Positions 53,890 to 63,619 of a stretch of DNA of 64,000 nt are shown here, piece by piece. Within the stretch, counting starts at the first letter, position 1. The number at the start of each line of letters is the position of its first letter. Origin of the DNA: Linnemannia elongata (lineage: Eukaryota > Mortierellomycota > Mortierellomycetes > Mortierellales > Mortierellaceae); assembly GCA_036320915.1 (NCBI GenBank), contig JAXBDG010000014.1:1054001-1118000 (forward strand), given 5' to 3'. The notes beneath the pieces were generated by a model. That model was given only the letters and a program-made list of their open reading frames with translations. It had not been told where the DNA came from and made no database searches. A program made the translations under genes and the position numbers.

Positions 53890-54322
53890 CCAACATGCTG
53901 AGTTCGGTGTTTCTCTCTCTTTTTAAATTAATCTTTATTGTTTGCTATTGAGAAACAAAGCAGTGTGGTCTGAGTACATCCTGCGAGAGGACGAAATTTA
54001 GTTTCTCCAGATCGCATTCCGCATTTATAATAAAGGCACTAGGGTGCCACTGCCGTACGCCACACACCTACATACCACACTGCCCTGTAGATCTAGGTTC
54101 TGGCAAGATGTTATGGTGCAAATCGATCGCCGTGATTTGGGGGATATGGCACTCCGTACGACTCTAATACTAGGACAACAAGGCACAGTGGAAGCAGTTC
54201 AACTCGACATAGTCCAATGGATTGTATTCCATCAAGGCTAGTGTTTTAATTCAAATGTATGGTTCTCAAAGAACAAGTTGTGCAGCCATCATTATGTTTT
54301 TCTTCTACCTCAATCGAAGCAC
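53890..54322. other. Spacer between a small ORF and the HsbA-type gene
   Basis: 433 bp. It includes the 3' region of both convergent genes and an open frame at 54044-54241 with no family resemblance. No other gene seen. Confidence 0.4.
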
Positions 54323-54862
54323 TTAGCTAGCATTGACGCAGTTACCCTCAGCGAACAAAACCTGAAGCTGAGCAAGGAGGTTCTTGATGTCGTCAACGTA
54401 AGGCTTAGCCTGAGCCTTTGCAAAGGCAGAGCTGACCTTGCCGAGAATGGTATCAATCAACTTCTGGCCGGTACTGCTAACAGTGGCCAGCTTCTCACGA
54501 GTGACATCGCACTGCTTGGCCTTCTCAACATTGTCCACACGGCCCTTTACGTCGTTGAAAAGAGTCTTGACGTGGTTATCAAGCTCCTTGACAGGGTCGA
54601 GAAGAGCGGCAGCATCGCCAAGACCAATCACAGCTGCACCCTCGGTGGTCGTTTGGCCGGAGCCAATCAAGGAGATGACGTAGTCGGTAGCATCGACAAC
54701 AGGCTGGAAGTTGCCGTCAAAGGCGTTGGCAGCAGCGTCCAATTTGTCAAAAGCAGCTGTAAGGTCGGTGATGACTTTCTTGACAGGGGTGTCACGCTTA
54801 ATGACCATGGAGTATGCACCGGAGATGGCAGCCAGAATGGTGATGGGAATAGCGAACTTCAT
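54323..54862 (-). CDS. Secreted HsbA-family (hydrophobic surface-binding) protein, 179 aa
   Basis: Small secreted protein. A signal peptide covers about residues 1-18 (MKFAIPITILAAISGAYS), followed by a Lys-Arg dibasic site at 22-23 that suits Kex2 processing. The mature part is helical and Ala-rich with the family pattern: VKKVITDLTAAFDKLDAAANAF near the start, then a Thr/Gly segment, LDPVKELDNHVKTLFNDVKG and TGQKLIDTILGKVSSAF. Two cysteines remain (in KQCDVT and GNCVNAS), possibly disulfide-bonded. HsbA was described as binding hydrophobic surfaces and recruiting lipolytic enzymes in Aspergillus; related proteins are cell-wall galactomannoproteins. Single exon. A TATTTATA-like element lies about 80-90 bp upstream on the minus strand. 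Confidence 0.8.
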   Translation of the reverse strand: MKFAIPITILAAISGAYSMVIKRDTPVKKVITDLTAAFDKLDAAANAFDGNFQPVVDATDYVISLIGSGQTTTEGAAVIGLGDAAALLDPVKELDNHVKTLFNDVKGRVDNVEKAKQCDVTREKLATVSSTGQKLIDTILGKVSSAFAKAQAKPYVDDIKNLLAQLQVLFAEGNCVNAS

Positions 54863-55080
54863 GATGGAGGTTTGTTAGTGTTTGGTAAATCTTGAAAGCG
54901 TCGATAAAATAAAAAAGAAAAGAAAATAGTTGAGCAATATAAATATTATTTTTCATTCGGTGGCTCGCTGAAAAGTTCAAAGGGATACTGAGAAAGTAAA
55001 CATAAAAAAACAAAAGGAACCAAGGGACATTTTCAAGAGAAGGAAAAAAAGAAGGGATGAGGGATTGGAAAGGAAAAGGC
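54863..55080 (-). promoter_or_regulatory. Upstream region of the HsbA-type gene
   Basis: A/T-rich 218-bp stretch with TATA-like sequence at about 54938-54950 (AATATAAATATTATT on the plus strand). It is the likely core promoter of the secreted-protein gene. Confidence 0.4.
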
Positions 55081-55560
55081 TGAGAAGATTAAGAGTTGAA
55101 AAGATCAAGGGTTGAATGGATCAAGGGTACCCTCGCAAGAACAACCTCGACGAACACAAAGGGACAACAGAAGCCAACAACAGTAGAAGCAAGCTGCAGA
55201 AGCAGACAACATAAAGAGACACCACCAATAGGCACCATCAAGGGACGCACCAAGGCCACCGTCAAGGGACATCTCCAAGAGACAACATCAAGGGATTACA
55301 CCATAGGCAACATCAAGGAGCGCCATCAAGGGGCACCTTTGACAGGAAATCCAGGGATAACACCAAGGGATAACACAAAAGAGCTAAGAAACACCAATGA
55401 CTAATTTCAAGGGTCAACATCCAGTGGATGATAAAATCATGGGACACTGGGAAAAACAAGGGATTTTGTGAAAAGGCAAGGAATGTTAAAAAAAGCAAAG
55501 GGATGCTAAAAAATGCAAGGGGGTGCTAAAAATGCAAGGGGATGTTGAAGAATGATTGAT
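55081..55560. repeat. Degenerate ATCAAGGG minisatellite
   Basis: About 480 bp in which the core ATCAAGGG/CCAAGGG or a close variant recurs about every 12-30 bp: GATCAAGGG near 55106 and 55121, CATCAAGGG near 55226 and 55288, GTCAAGGG near 55262, and TTTCAAGGG near 55404. It passes into a block of TGCAAGGG-type units (GGATGCTAAAAAATGCAAGGG, then GGTGCTAAAAATGCAAGGG) near 55500-55540. Spacing is irregular and the units diverge, so it is not a CRISPR array. It produces an ORF on the plus strand (55096-55404) that I attribute to the repeat. Confidence 0.6.
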
Positions 55561-55789
55561 GGATACTGGTAGAGGATAGTGGATATCATTCTCACGAGAT
55601 CGTATAAACATCAAACATGCTAGGAAATGTGTGGTACGCGACATTTACCCAAATCCGAGTGACAATTGGCTTGTGGCAGTCAAGCGTTCATAACGACGTT
55701 GCATTTTGATCCTTCGATGTTGGCTCTTCCTATCATACTGGGGCAGAATTCAGTTAGCGTTGGATTGTTCACCCACTAATAGAGACGTG

Positions 55790-56214
55790 AGCTGGGGTTA
55801 GACCGACAATCTTTCCGCCGAAGGGAACCAAGGGTCGATCTATAATATGTCGAACGATTCGGTCCACCGACTCAAAGACATGTCGATGCATTTTGGGTGT
55901 CTCGTCCAGATAATGAGGTTGGCCGCATGAATAATGGATCCGACTTGTTGCTTGCGGGTACTATCGCAGGCCGAGTCTTTGAAAACTGAAACGGGGACCT
56001 CGAAGACAGAGTGTTTAGTATGCCCACTATGAAGGATCAGAGCTGCTATACCGGACAATGCAAGGTCGAAAACATTACTTTTCATAACACTAATGATTTG
56101 TTCAATCAGTGAGTTGTGAAGAATGGATTTGCTGGTGCCACTTAGTGTCAGAGTTTCACTCTGATTGATGCCACTGACTGAGACGAAAAAGGTTTCTACT
56201 GATCGGCGGCGCAT
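55790..56214 (-). pseudogene. Frameshifted remnant of a Helitron-type PIF1-like helicase
   Basis: On the minus strand, frame 56214-55840 reads GTSKSILHNSLIEQI (compare Walker A GTGKT of PIF1), then the helicase motif SGIAALILHSGHTKHS and ANLIIW. At about 55905 the family pattern continues in another frame as DETPKMHRHVFESVDRI ... PFGGKIV; one base is missing between W and DE. This is the Walker B block (LIIWDE-x-P) of the PIF1 helicase found in Helitron transposons. The Walker A Lys-Thr is altered and the GGDFRQ motif expected after FGGK is absent, so the fragment is dead. No Rep domain or terminal hairpin was found nearby. Confidence 0.75.
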
Positions 56215-56544
56215 TTTTTTATCCTTGTCCCCCTTTTTTTTCGGATTTAATTGAGATATTCCCTACCGTCTTCCTTCCCTCCTCTGCGCTTTTCGTCTTC
56301 GTCTGTCGACACTTTTTCTCATTGCTCCCATTCATTTCTGTACCTCTCTCTTTATCTCTCTCTTTGACATATCCCTCTACCATCCCTTATCTCGTCGCAA
56401 CGCCGATCCTTTTATGACTATTCACTTTTAAGTTTAACTGAACCTTCCTAGCTTCTTCTCGACTCATCATACATTCTCATTCCAACGCATAGTCACCTCA
56501 CTTAATTTGTTCTTCATCTACCTTGACAACAAGCACTTTTATTA
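56215..56544. other. Spacer between the helicase remnant and an F-box gene
   Basis: 330 bp, T/C-rich, resembling the pyrimidine-rich leader type seen in front of genes here. It holds the 3' side of the F-box gene at 56545 and sequence beyond the helicase fragment. No gene seen. Confidence 0.4.
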
Positions 56545-58560
56545 TTAAGCCGAATGGTCGTCAGTGTAAATCAGGCCAGGTAATTGATCCCGCAGCCAAA
56601 GGAATTCATCTGCAACATGATAAGTGCGCTCAGCCTCGGCTGGATAAAATTCAGCAACCCTCAGCTTAGGCCAATGCTCTTTTATCCACTTGACTTCCTC
56701 CCGTCCTATGGTGTAACCATACGCGTCCCTGGGATTGACATTGACCGAACCTCGGAGCTCCTCCAAGTTTGACAATCCACCCAACATGTCCAAGAAGCCT
56801 CTTTTTAATCGACCTTGTCTGTTGCCTGGTTTGTAGCTCAGCGACATGAGACCCGGAAATGCCTCGTCCTGATATGTCCAGCGGTGCCCGTTCCGATACT
56901 TAACATCTCGCCAAATTGCAACCCGTAGATCTAACACGCGGAGATTCGTCTGCTTGCCGATGTTCGCCACCAATCCACCAAGACTCACCGTCATCATGTC
57001 AACATACGTGCTGGAGAGGGAAAACGGACGTTGATTGAATCCCCTCGGCATGCGCGATAAGTAGCCCAAGTCTACCACAAATCGAAGCTCCTGCAACCTA
57101 CTCGACGCCCACGAGACGTCGCTCAGAAATTGCAACTCGATGCCAAAGCCGGATGGCATATCAAATCCTTCCCCGTCTTCCTCACCGCTATCGATTACGA
57201 GGGATTCCAGAAGCGGGGCCAAGTGAAGGAGTCGTGTGATCGAATGTCCAGACAGTCTGCGAGTGTTCCTGAGATGCACCTCCCTCAACGACATGAACTG
57301 CGCGGATAACATCGATGTCAGCCTTGCCCCATGACTATTCTCGTTCTCGTAGTACCCGTCGTAATAAAATGCCTCTAGTGTGTCCTCTGGCATGATTTGG
57401 CTGGTGAGCTTCATCATGACTCCGTCGTAGTTGCCGAAATCAGACTCGGTGTCCTCGCCGTCCTCGTCGTTATTTGAAGGAGAAAATCCGAGGTCCATGC
57501 GCGAGAGTCGTCGTACCTTGGGACACTTACTGACAATGAGCTGGGCCAAAGTTTCCTCGTCGTCGCGGTTAGACAGCTGCGGAACCATCACCAGCTCGAG
57601 TTCCGGACAGTAGGGCAGCATCAGAAAGTAAGGCTCGGGATTGTTCATGAGATAGTCCACACACACATCCCATTCCTTTAACTTGTTCAAAGGTCCATCT
57701 CGGCGGTACGCTTCTTGCGCTGTCGGTGTCGTGTCGTCCCAGCTCCCCTGCTCCCTCGGCCATTCGCTACCTGTATTCATCGGTCGAATCACGAAGACTT
57801 GGATGGACGAAGGGAGGCTGAAGAAAATCCGCGCAACAAGGTCGTCCATAAGTTCCTCTGCGTAATCGATGCCAAGCCTGAGTGTCTCGAGGCCAGTTAG
57901 CCTGGCGATAGTCTGTGTCAAGAAATTAAGGTCTCGCTGCTGCTTGATAAACGGGCCATTCAGGGTTAGGCTTACAAGATGGGGAGCTTGGGCAGGTGGA
58001 ATCATGAGCGAGAACTTAGAGAGGACCAAGTGTGCATCTTCCACTTGTCGATTCTCAGCGGCGTGCCAGTTCCCGCTTGGAGTAGGAAGGTTGTAGTCGA
58101 ATCGAGAGAGATTGTTCATCCTCGGGAACATGACATGCTCCAAGGAGGTAGAGGCAGTAGCAGCGAGCGGAAAACGCTCGTCGACTAACGTCCGTGTCCC
58201 TGTTGCTGGTGGTCCTATCCCTGCTCTTGTTCCTGCCCCTGTCGCGATGCCTTGCGGCTGTTTCAAGGGAGAAGCATTAACAAGGCACTCGTAATAGAGG
58301 TCAAAGAACTTCCTGTCCATGCGGATATCCTTGACGAGATGCGCATTCCGTGCGAGAGCTGTGAGTCCGTTCCGGGTATAAGCTAGGCGACGAGCAGGAA
58401 TGGCCCTCAGGTCGATGTCGCGGAAAAAGAGAGGTGAGGTGGTGGTGTACATGAGGCGAGAGGTGCGCATCAGACGCGAGAGGTCTTGCCGGTCCAGGAA
58501 TGACAAGAGGTGGGTGACCAATTCGGGGATCCCAAAGAAGGTTTCCGATGACATGGTCAT
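56545..58560 (-). CDS. F-box/leucine-rich-repeat protein, 671 aa
   Basis: Probable SCF adaptor of the same subtype as the 5' cluster although 40 kb away. F-box at residues 5-50 (ETFFGIPELVTHLLSFLDRQDLSRLMRTSRLMY ... split by my quoting: LFFRDIDL follows). LRR body. C-terminal module LEELRGSVNV ... EEVKWIKEHWPKLRVAEFYP, then EFLWLRDQLPG. A second ATG at 58554 is equally possible (two residues shorter). Intronless. Closest visible relative in the window is the gene at 11418-13244. Flanked by a transposon remnant on its 3' side. Confidence 0.87.
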   Translation of the reverse strand: MTMSSETFFGIPELVTHLLSFLDRQDLSRLMRTSRLMYTTTSPLFFRDIDLRAIPARRLAYTRNGLTALARNAHLVKDIRMDRKFFDLYYECLVNASPLKQPQGIATGAGTRAGIGPPATGTRTLVDERFPLAATASTSLEHVMFPRMNNLSRFDYNLPTPSGNWHAAENRQVEDAHLVLSKFSLMIPPAQAPHLVSLTLNGPFIKQQRDLNFLTQTIARLTGLETLRLGIDYAEELMDDLVARIFFSLPSSIQVFVIRPMNTGSEWPREQGSWDDTTPTAQEAYRRDGPLNKLKEWDVCVDYLMNNPEPYFLMLPYCPELELVMVPQLSNRDDEETLAQLIVSKCPKVRRLSRMDLGFSPSNNDEDGEDTESDFGNYDGVMMKLTSQIMPEDTLEAFYYDGYYENENSHGARLTSMLSAQFMSLREVHLRNTRRLSGHSITRLLHLAPLLESLVIDSGEEDGEGFDMPSGFGIELQFLSDVSWASSRLQELRFVVDLGYLSRMPRGFNQRPFSLSSTYVDMMTVSLGGLVANIGKQTNLRVLDLRVAIWRDVKYRNGHRWTYQDEAFPGLMSLSYKPGNRQGRLKRGFLDMLGGLSNLEELRGSVNVNPRDAYGYTIGREEVKWIKEHWPKLRVAEFYPAEAERTYHVADEFLWLRDQLPGLIYTDDHSA

Positions 58561-59530
58561 GGTGAAAGCCGGGGGCGGTTAGGTTCTATGTGCTGATGTT
58601 GGGCGACAAACAAAGAAGGGAAGGCGATGGTATGGACTTGACTCCCAAGATGGTAGTAATTGTGTGCTTCAGCATAAAGAGCAGTCAAATCTATGCCATG
58701 CGGGCATGGGACTAAGGCTTGTGCACATATTTTTTTCCAACACGCCCTTTATCTCGCTATTCCATGCTTTACCCCTATTATTTTCTCCTTTGCTTTGTTC
58801 ATTACTGTTGGCATTTACTAGAGTGTCTATTGGAGCTGCAAGAGGGGACTTAAAAGAGAGACGTTGTTATCATTAAACATATTTCTACGAAAACGACCGT
58901 TTTTTGATCATATCACGGCGGTTTCAGTGATGTTCTATTTCCCCCCTCTTCGTATTAACTGCGCTCCCACATCCTTTGTGCACACATGGCGAAGCAAGGT
59001 GAACGAGTTGTTAAAACCTACGAGACGGCTAGTTTTATCAATGAATCAAAGCGTGATATTTTTAAAGTTGTGATGGCTGAGAACATCATCAAAAACGCGC
59101 GCAATGGGGAAGAGGGCATTGAAGAGGGAGAAAGAAATGTACGTCTTCTATACCCTCTCAGTCAATCGATAAAAAAAAGAAGAATCCCAACGTCGTGCAA
59201 CAACGTGAAGAATAAAACAGGACACAAGGTGACCCTGTACATTTTGCTCAGGGTGCATCCCATCCTATTTCCACGAGGTAACATGCATACATGTGCATGT
59301 GCATTGTATGTGAGAAGAACCCTTTTCCCCACTTGATCCACAATCATCGGTCGTCACTCGCCCAATGCAAGGGAGAAGGTACAAGTTAAATGAATACTTC
59401 TTCGTCAGAATAAGAGTGAGAGAAACGGGGACGAGGCAATCCGTCTTTTTCAAAGAGGCGAAACGGTAAAAAAAAACGAAGCTGAAAATAATAAAAAAAA
59501 GCGGTTTTGGGCTTGGGACTGCAAGGAGCT
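58561..59530. other. Spacer with F-box promoter and no recognisable gene
   Basis: 970 bp upstream of the minus-strand F-box gene and of the unknown plus-strand ORF at 59531. Short frames occur on both strands without family resemblance. A-runs at about 59169 and 59468 are the only simple-sequence features. Confidence 0.4.
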
Positions 59531-60127
59531 ATGCCTACCAACTTGTGGAATACAGCTTCCTTTTTCTTTCTTTCCTTTCTTTTCACTTTCTTCCTCGTTA
59601 TTTCTCCACATCTGCAATATTCCAGCACACAAACTCCACCCCCTGCTCATACAACGCCAATGCAACAGGCAAACTATAACCACAACCACAACTACAACCA
59701 CAACCACAACCTTAGCCAGCCTCACAACATCAACGTCGACCTTGAACCACCTAGTCATCATCACCACAGTACCGACAGCAGCGATGTCTTCGTGCTCGAC
59801 ATGATCGCGTCCTACCCCGACCCTGACGAACAGTTCTCGTCCATAACATCCTTCACCGAGGCAGAGGCCTATTCTCAATACCAATGTCACGGCAACAAGA
59901 TCTGTGTCACCACCAAGAACATTTGCACTCCGGACCTGTCAACCAATGACGACCCCTCTTCGGATTCATGGACCTTTTCTTGGCTCAATGATGAACGCCC
60001 GACCACCGACCCATACCTCAGCCCTTTCCTTCGGCGAGTTTATTCCTTCCTTGAATGGCTCGTCTTTAAGGTCGTCGCGCCCTGTCTCCATCAGCGACGT
60101 GAGCCCCACAACCCAATTCATCTCTAA
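59531..60127 (+). CDS. Hypothetical protein with N-terminal hydrophobic segment and Asn-His repeats, 198 aa
   Basis: From the ATG at 59531 the protein starts MPTNLWNTASFFFLSFLFTFFLVISP, a signal peptide or signal anchor. A block of alternating Asn/His/Tyr follows (NHNYNHNHN), then HHHH and an acidic middle with two or three Cys (QCHGNKICV, NICTPDL), and a C-terminal YLSPFLRRVYSFLEWLVFKVVAPCL helix that could be amphipathic. The Asn-His block is encoded by a repeated CAACCACAAC unit at about 59670-59715. I do not recognise the family. A start at MQQANY (59660) would remove the hydrophobic segment. A transcript is needed to call it real. Confidence 0.4.
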   Translation: MPTNLWNTASFFFLSFLFTFFLVISPHLQYSSTQTPPPAHTTPMQQANYNHNHNYNHNHNLSQPHNINVDLEPPSHHHHSTDSSDVFVLDMIASYPDPDEQFSSITSFTEAEAYSQYQCHGNKICVTTKNICTPDLSTNDDPSSDSWTFSWLNDERPTTDPYLSPFLRRVYSFLEWLVFKVVAPCLHQRREPHNPIHL

Positions 60128-60487
60128 ACCATCGCCCGACTTGGAGACGTCCACCTCTTCCCACGCTTGCGGTCTACCTTCTATTCTCTTCAATAAATCA
60201 TTGTCTTTTAAAATGCAAACAGACCGCCATAATGCCAACCAATTTGTCAAGAGAAGGGAAGGGGTAGTCCCAATTGCTACCACACAGCCCTTGATCAACA
60301 ACATATGAAAAAGACTACAGTCCTCTGCATGCCACAGAGTTTCAAACTGTTTAAGCGAGTGAGTTAGCAAGTCCTGAAAACTCTACAGTTTCCACCCCCC
60401 ACTAGCTTCACTCGCACTTCCGAGTCACACGCTTTCCGAGCTTACTATTGCATTTTCCCTACTTCTTCGCCCATTCTTTTCACCCCA

Positions 60488-60522
<35 letters not shown>

Positions 60523-60922
60523 GACATCATGCCAATTCTTGTGCTATGGTGGGCTAGTTTGTGAACGTTGCACAGGCCGTTTTGCCTTATTTCGACTCAT
60601 GGCATGTGAACGACCTAACTTTGTAACTCACGTTCCATATTTGGACGACAATTTTTTTTATTTTTTTTTTATTTTTTATTTTTGTTTTGGGCATGAAGGC
60701 GATGAAGGCGGTGGGTGGGGCCTCTCATTGAACATGGTGGTGGTGGAGAGTAGTGTTGGACATGGATGGTTGTAACTGAAATGTATTTAATTGAATAAGA
60801 AATAATGCCAAAAGGTAATGTAGATGGGGGGGATATGCGGAAGAAGAAATAGAAAAGAGAAATGCTAGAGAGAGAAAAAAAAAGTACAAAAAACACTTCC
60901 TGCGAGGCAAGAAAAAGTTCCT
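60128..60922. other. Spacer with a 30-bp poly-T tract
   Basis: 795 bp between the Asn-His ORF and the NOG1 stop codon. AATAAA occurs at about 60193, a 30-T run at 60491-60520, and interrupted T-runs at about 60652-60682. GGTGGTGGTGG lies near 60735. NOG1 3' untranslated sequence probably occupies the right end. No gene seen. Confidence 0.5.
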
Positions 60923-63057
60923 CTACCTCCAGTCGGTCTTGCCGTTTCCACGCTTGTTCGAGAACAAATGCTTGGGCATCTTGGTCTGGACAGCTCTGTC
61001 GGACTCTCCTCTCTTGGCAAACAAGTTGGGTGTACGCTGGGCCAGCTTGCGGACCTTCTCCGACTCGAGCTTCTGCTTGACATTGCGGACTCCGGACATG
61101 GTACGGTCCCGAACAACACTGGTCTCGGGGCGAGCAGTCGATGAAAGACGGGCAATGATCTCTCCCCGGCTCTCCGAGCGGGCACGCTTCGAAACTCTGC
61201 TGCGTGCACGAGCATTGCTCGACTCCAATCCCAAACGCTCCAAATGGTTCGACATCTCTCCAACTGTGCGCTTGATGGCAGTCTTGGGCAAAGTGGGGCG
61301 GTTCTTGGTGGTCTTGAGACGGGCCTCAATACGAGTAAGGCGGGTGTGCTCAGTGATGGCGTTGGCAGTAGCCTCCAAAGCCTCCTCCTCAGAGTCCATC
61401 TCCTCGTCGTCAGACTTGTAATATCCCTCGGCCTCGAGTCTCTCCTCCTCGCGCTCGAGCTCATCCAGCTGCTCCTGAATGTCGGCATCGATGAAGTCGG
61501 CAACGTTCTTGCCCTCCCAGATCTCAGGAATGACATCGTACTTCCACTCGGGGTTCTCCAACAGATATCTCTTCTTGAGGTCAACGTTGAACACACCAGC
61601 ACCACCCTGCTCAGCCTCCAAATCGCGCTCCAGTCTGATACGGTTGGGGTCCTTGGGGTCGTACTTGGCCTTGCTATCGGCTCCAGCGGGGATGAAGGGC
61701 AGACGGGGGTTGTCGTCACGGGGTTGGGGCTGGGTCAAGTGAATCTTGTTGAGAATGTCATTAATCTTGTGTCCCTTCATCTTGGAGTCAACACGGGCCT
61801 GCAAGAGGCGGTCGCAGGCAGACTGCTTGACGTTCATGACACCCTCCTCGGTGTAGCAGGACATGCCCATCATCTCGACGTTGTCGTTGTCGACAATGTT
61901 GTCCAAAAGAGCACGATCCTCGGCGCTGATATCCTCAATCTTCATGGCGTCAATCTTGTTAATGACGAGCATAACTGGCTTGTTGGCAAAGAGGGGCTTG
62001 ATGCTGTGGAAGAGAGAGACCTGCTCCTTGATGCTGTATCCGCAACGCTCCGAGAGATCGATAAAGTAGAGGACGGCGCAACGCAAATGGGCCAGGGCGG
62101 TGATCGACTGCATCTCAATGGTGTTGCGGTTCTCCAGGGGGTGATCCAAGATACCGGGGGTATCAATGACTTGCCAGCGCAAGTACTTGTAATCCATGTG
62201 ACCAACAAAGAGTGACTTGGTGGTGAAGGCGTAGGGCTGGACATCAACATCGGCACGGGTGATCTTGTTCATGAAGGATGACTTTCCGACGTTGGGGTAA
62301 CCGCAGACGAGCAAGGTACGGGTGTTGGGGTCGATGGAGGGGAGACGAGCCAAATGCTGACGGACCTGCTCGAGGTAGGCAAGTGAGTCCTTTTGACGGC
62401 GCATGATGGTGGCCATTCTTCCGAGGGCAGCCTTTTTGAGCTGCTTGCAACGGTAGAGCGAGTCACCAAACTTAAGCAAACGAACGTAATCCTTACCGAC
62501 CTGGTCGATCAAGTGGCGAGCGGTGTTCATCTGTCCCAAAGCCAACTTGTAATGGTCCTTGTCGTAAAGGACGTTCATCAAGTCTGCGTAGAAAGGGTGA
62601 ATGTCCTAGTTGAGGATATGTTGTATGCAGTGTTAATACTGTGTATGATGAACATGCTCGCCGCCTAATTGCTTAGTCCATGACCAAATGTCCTTGAAAA
62701 GAAAAAGATAATAAGGGCTGAAAATAATTCTTACATCGAGCTTGGGGAACTCGTCCAGAATGCCCTTGAGGCGCTCGTCAAAGTTCTCCTGAGTGAACTT
62801 GACCTTGCGCATATAGAAGTTACGGATACGGCTGATAGCAAAGTTGGCGTGGATGACCTAGAGCAATTCAGAACGGAAGGATAAAGAAGAATGAGTATCA
62901 ATGTGCAAGTAAGTATACTCAGGATAGGGGAGACATAGTCCAAAGAATGTATCCTTACGGTAGGGGTCTTGCGCTGGGTCTTGGAGAGGATGATATCGAG
63001 GAAGTCACCGCCCGTGGGGACGGGGGTAATCTTCTTGAAGTTGTAGATAGAGGTCAT
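60923..63057 (-). CDS. NOG1: Nucleolar GTP-binding protein Nog1, 634 aa, three exons
   Basis: GTPase required for assembly and nuclear maturation of the 60S ribosomal subunit. Exons on the minus strand: 63057-62959, 62857-62735 and 62605-60923; all phase 0 (1905 nt). N-terminal [37 protein letters not shown] start (conserved NOG1 helical bundle) leads into [22 protein letters not shown]-domain motifs: G1 GYPNVGKSS (about 176-184), DTPG (about 222-225) and NKID (about 290-293). It is followed by the NOGCT-type C-terminal half with basic RGN/KR-rich tail ending [16 protein letters not shown]. Length matches Nog1 of other fungi (about 640 aa). Divergent from SSZ1. The antisense strand carries a long chance ORF. 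Confidence 0.95.
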
Positions 63058-63619
63058 GACTATGGAGTCCTCGGACTAGTTATCCGTGGTTGGAGTGAGG
63101 GAAAGTGGGAGGAAGGAAAGAAAGAAAAAGGGACCTGTCTGTTGCTGTTGACAAACAAGAAGGGGTATCAGGACGAAGAGGTGGAGGAGGAGGTAGGGTG
63201 AAGGTGGAAGTAAGGAATGAGAGGTGATGGAGAAAGAGAAAGAAGGCTCAAGGGGAGAGGGAAGGAGGAGGGGAAGGAGAAAGAAGAGGAGGTGCCTTAT
63301 TTTTGTTCAAGGTCAAGACTGAGCTCTGGACAAAAGTAGGCAAAAAAAAAAAAAAAAAAAAAAATAGGACTGCTTGTTGGGAGGACCAACAACAACAACC
63401 AACAAGCCGTCTTCCTTCACCGCCTGTTGAAGACCTCGGTCGAGGCATTTATGACATCACAGGAATGCGATCCGATCGCATCAGTTGCATTATGAACAGA
63501 CTTTTTTTTTTTTTGCTTTGGTTTGCAGTTTGGGGGATAAGGATACAAACACAGGCAACAACGACAAAAAACAATCTTCTCTTTCAACCCCTCCCTTCGT
63601 CTGTATCATATTCACCACA
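63058..63619. promoter_or_regulatory. Shared upstream region of NOG1 (-) and SSZ1 (+)
   Basis: 562 bp between the two divergent start codons. It contains an A tract at about 63343-63364, GA-rich sequence on the NOG1 side, CAACAACAACAACC near 63389, and a T-run near 63501-63512. Ribosome-biogenesis elements (for example PAC/RRPE of yeasts) were looked for by eye without a clear hit. Confidence 0.5.

Noticed and set aside
55096..55404. 102-codon ORF with Thr-Ile-Lys-Gly repeats, and the idea of a CRISPR-like array
   Set aside because: The ORF is produced by the minisatellite. Repeat units and spacing are irregular, and the genome is fungal, so CRISPR does not apply.
61244..62215. 323-codon plus-strand ORF rich in Val/Leu
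   Set aside because: It lies fully antisense to the well-supported NOG1 coding exon; its composition follows from the codon bias of NOG1.
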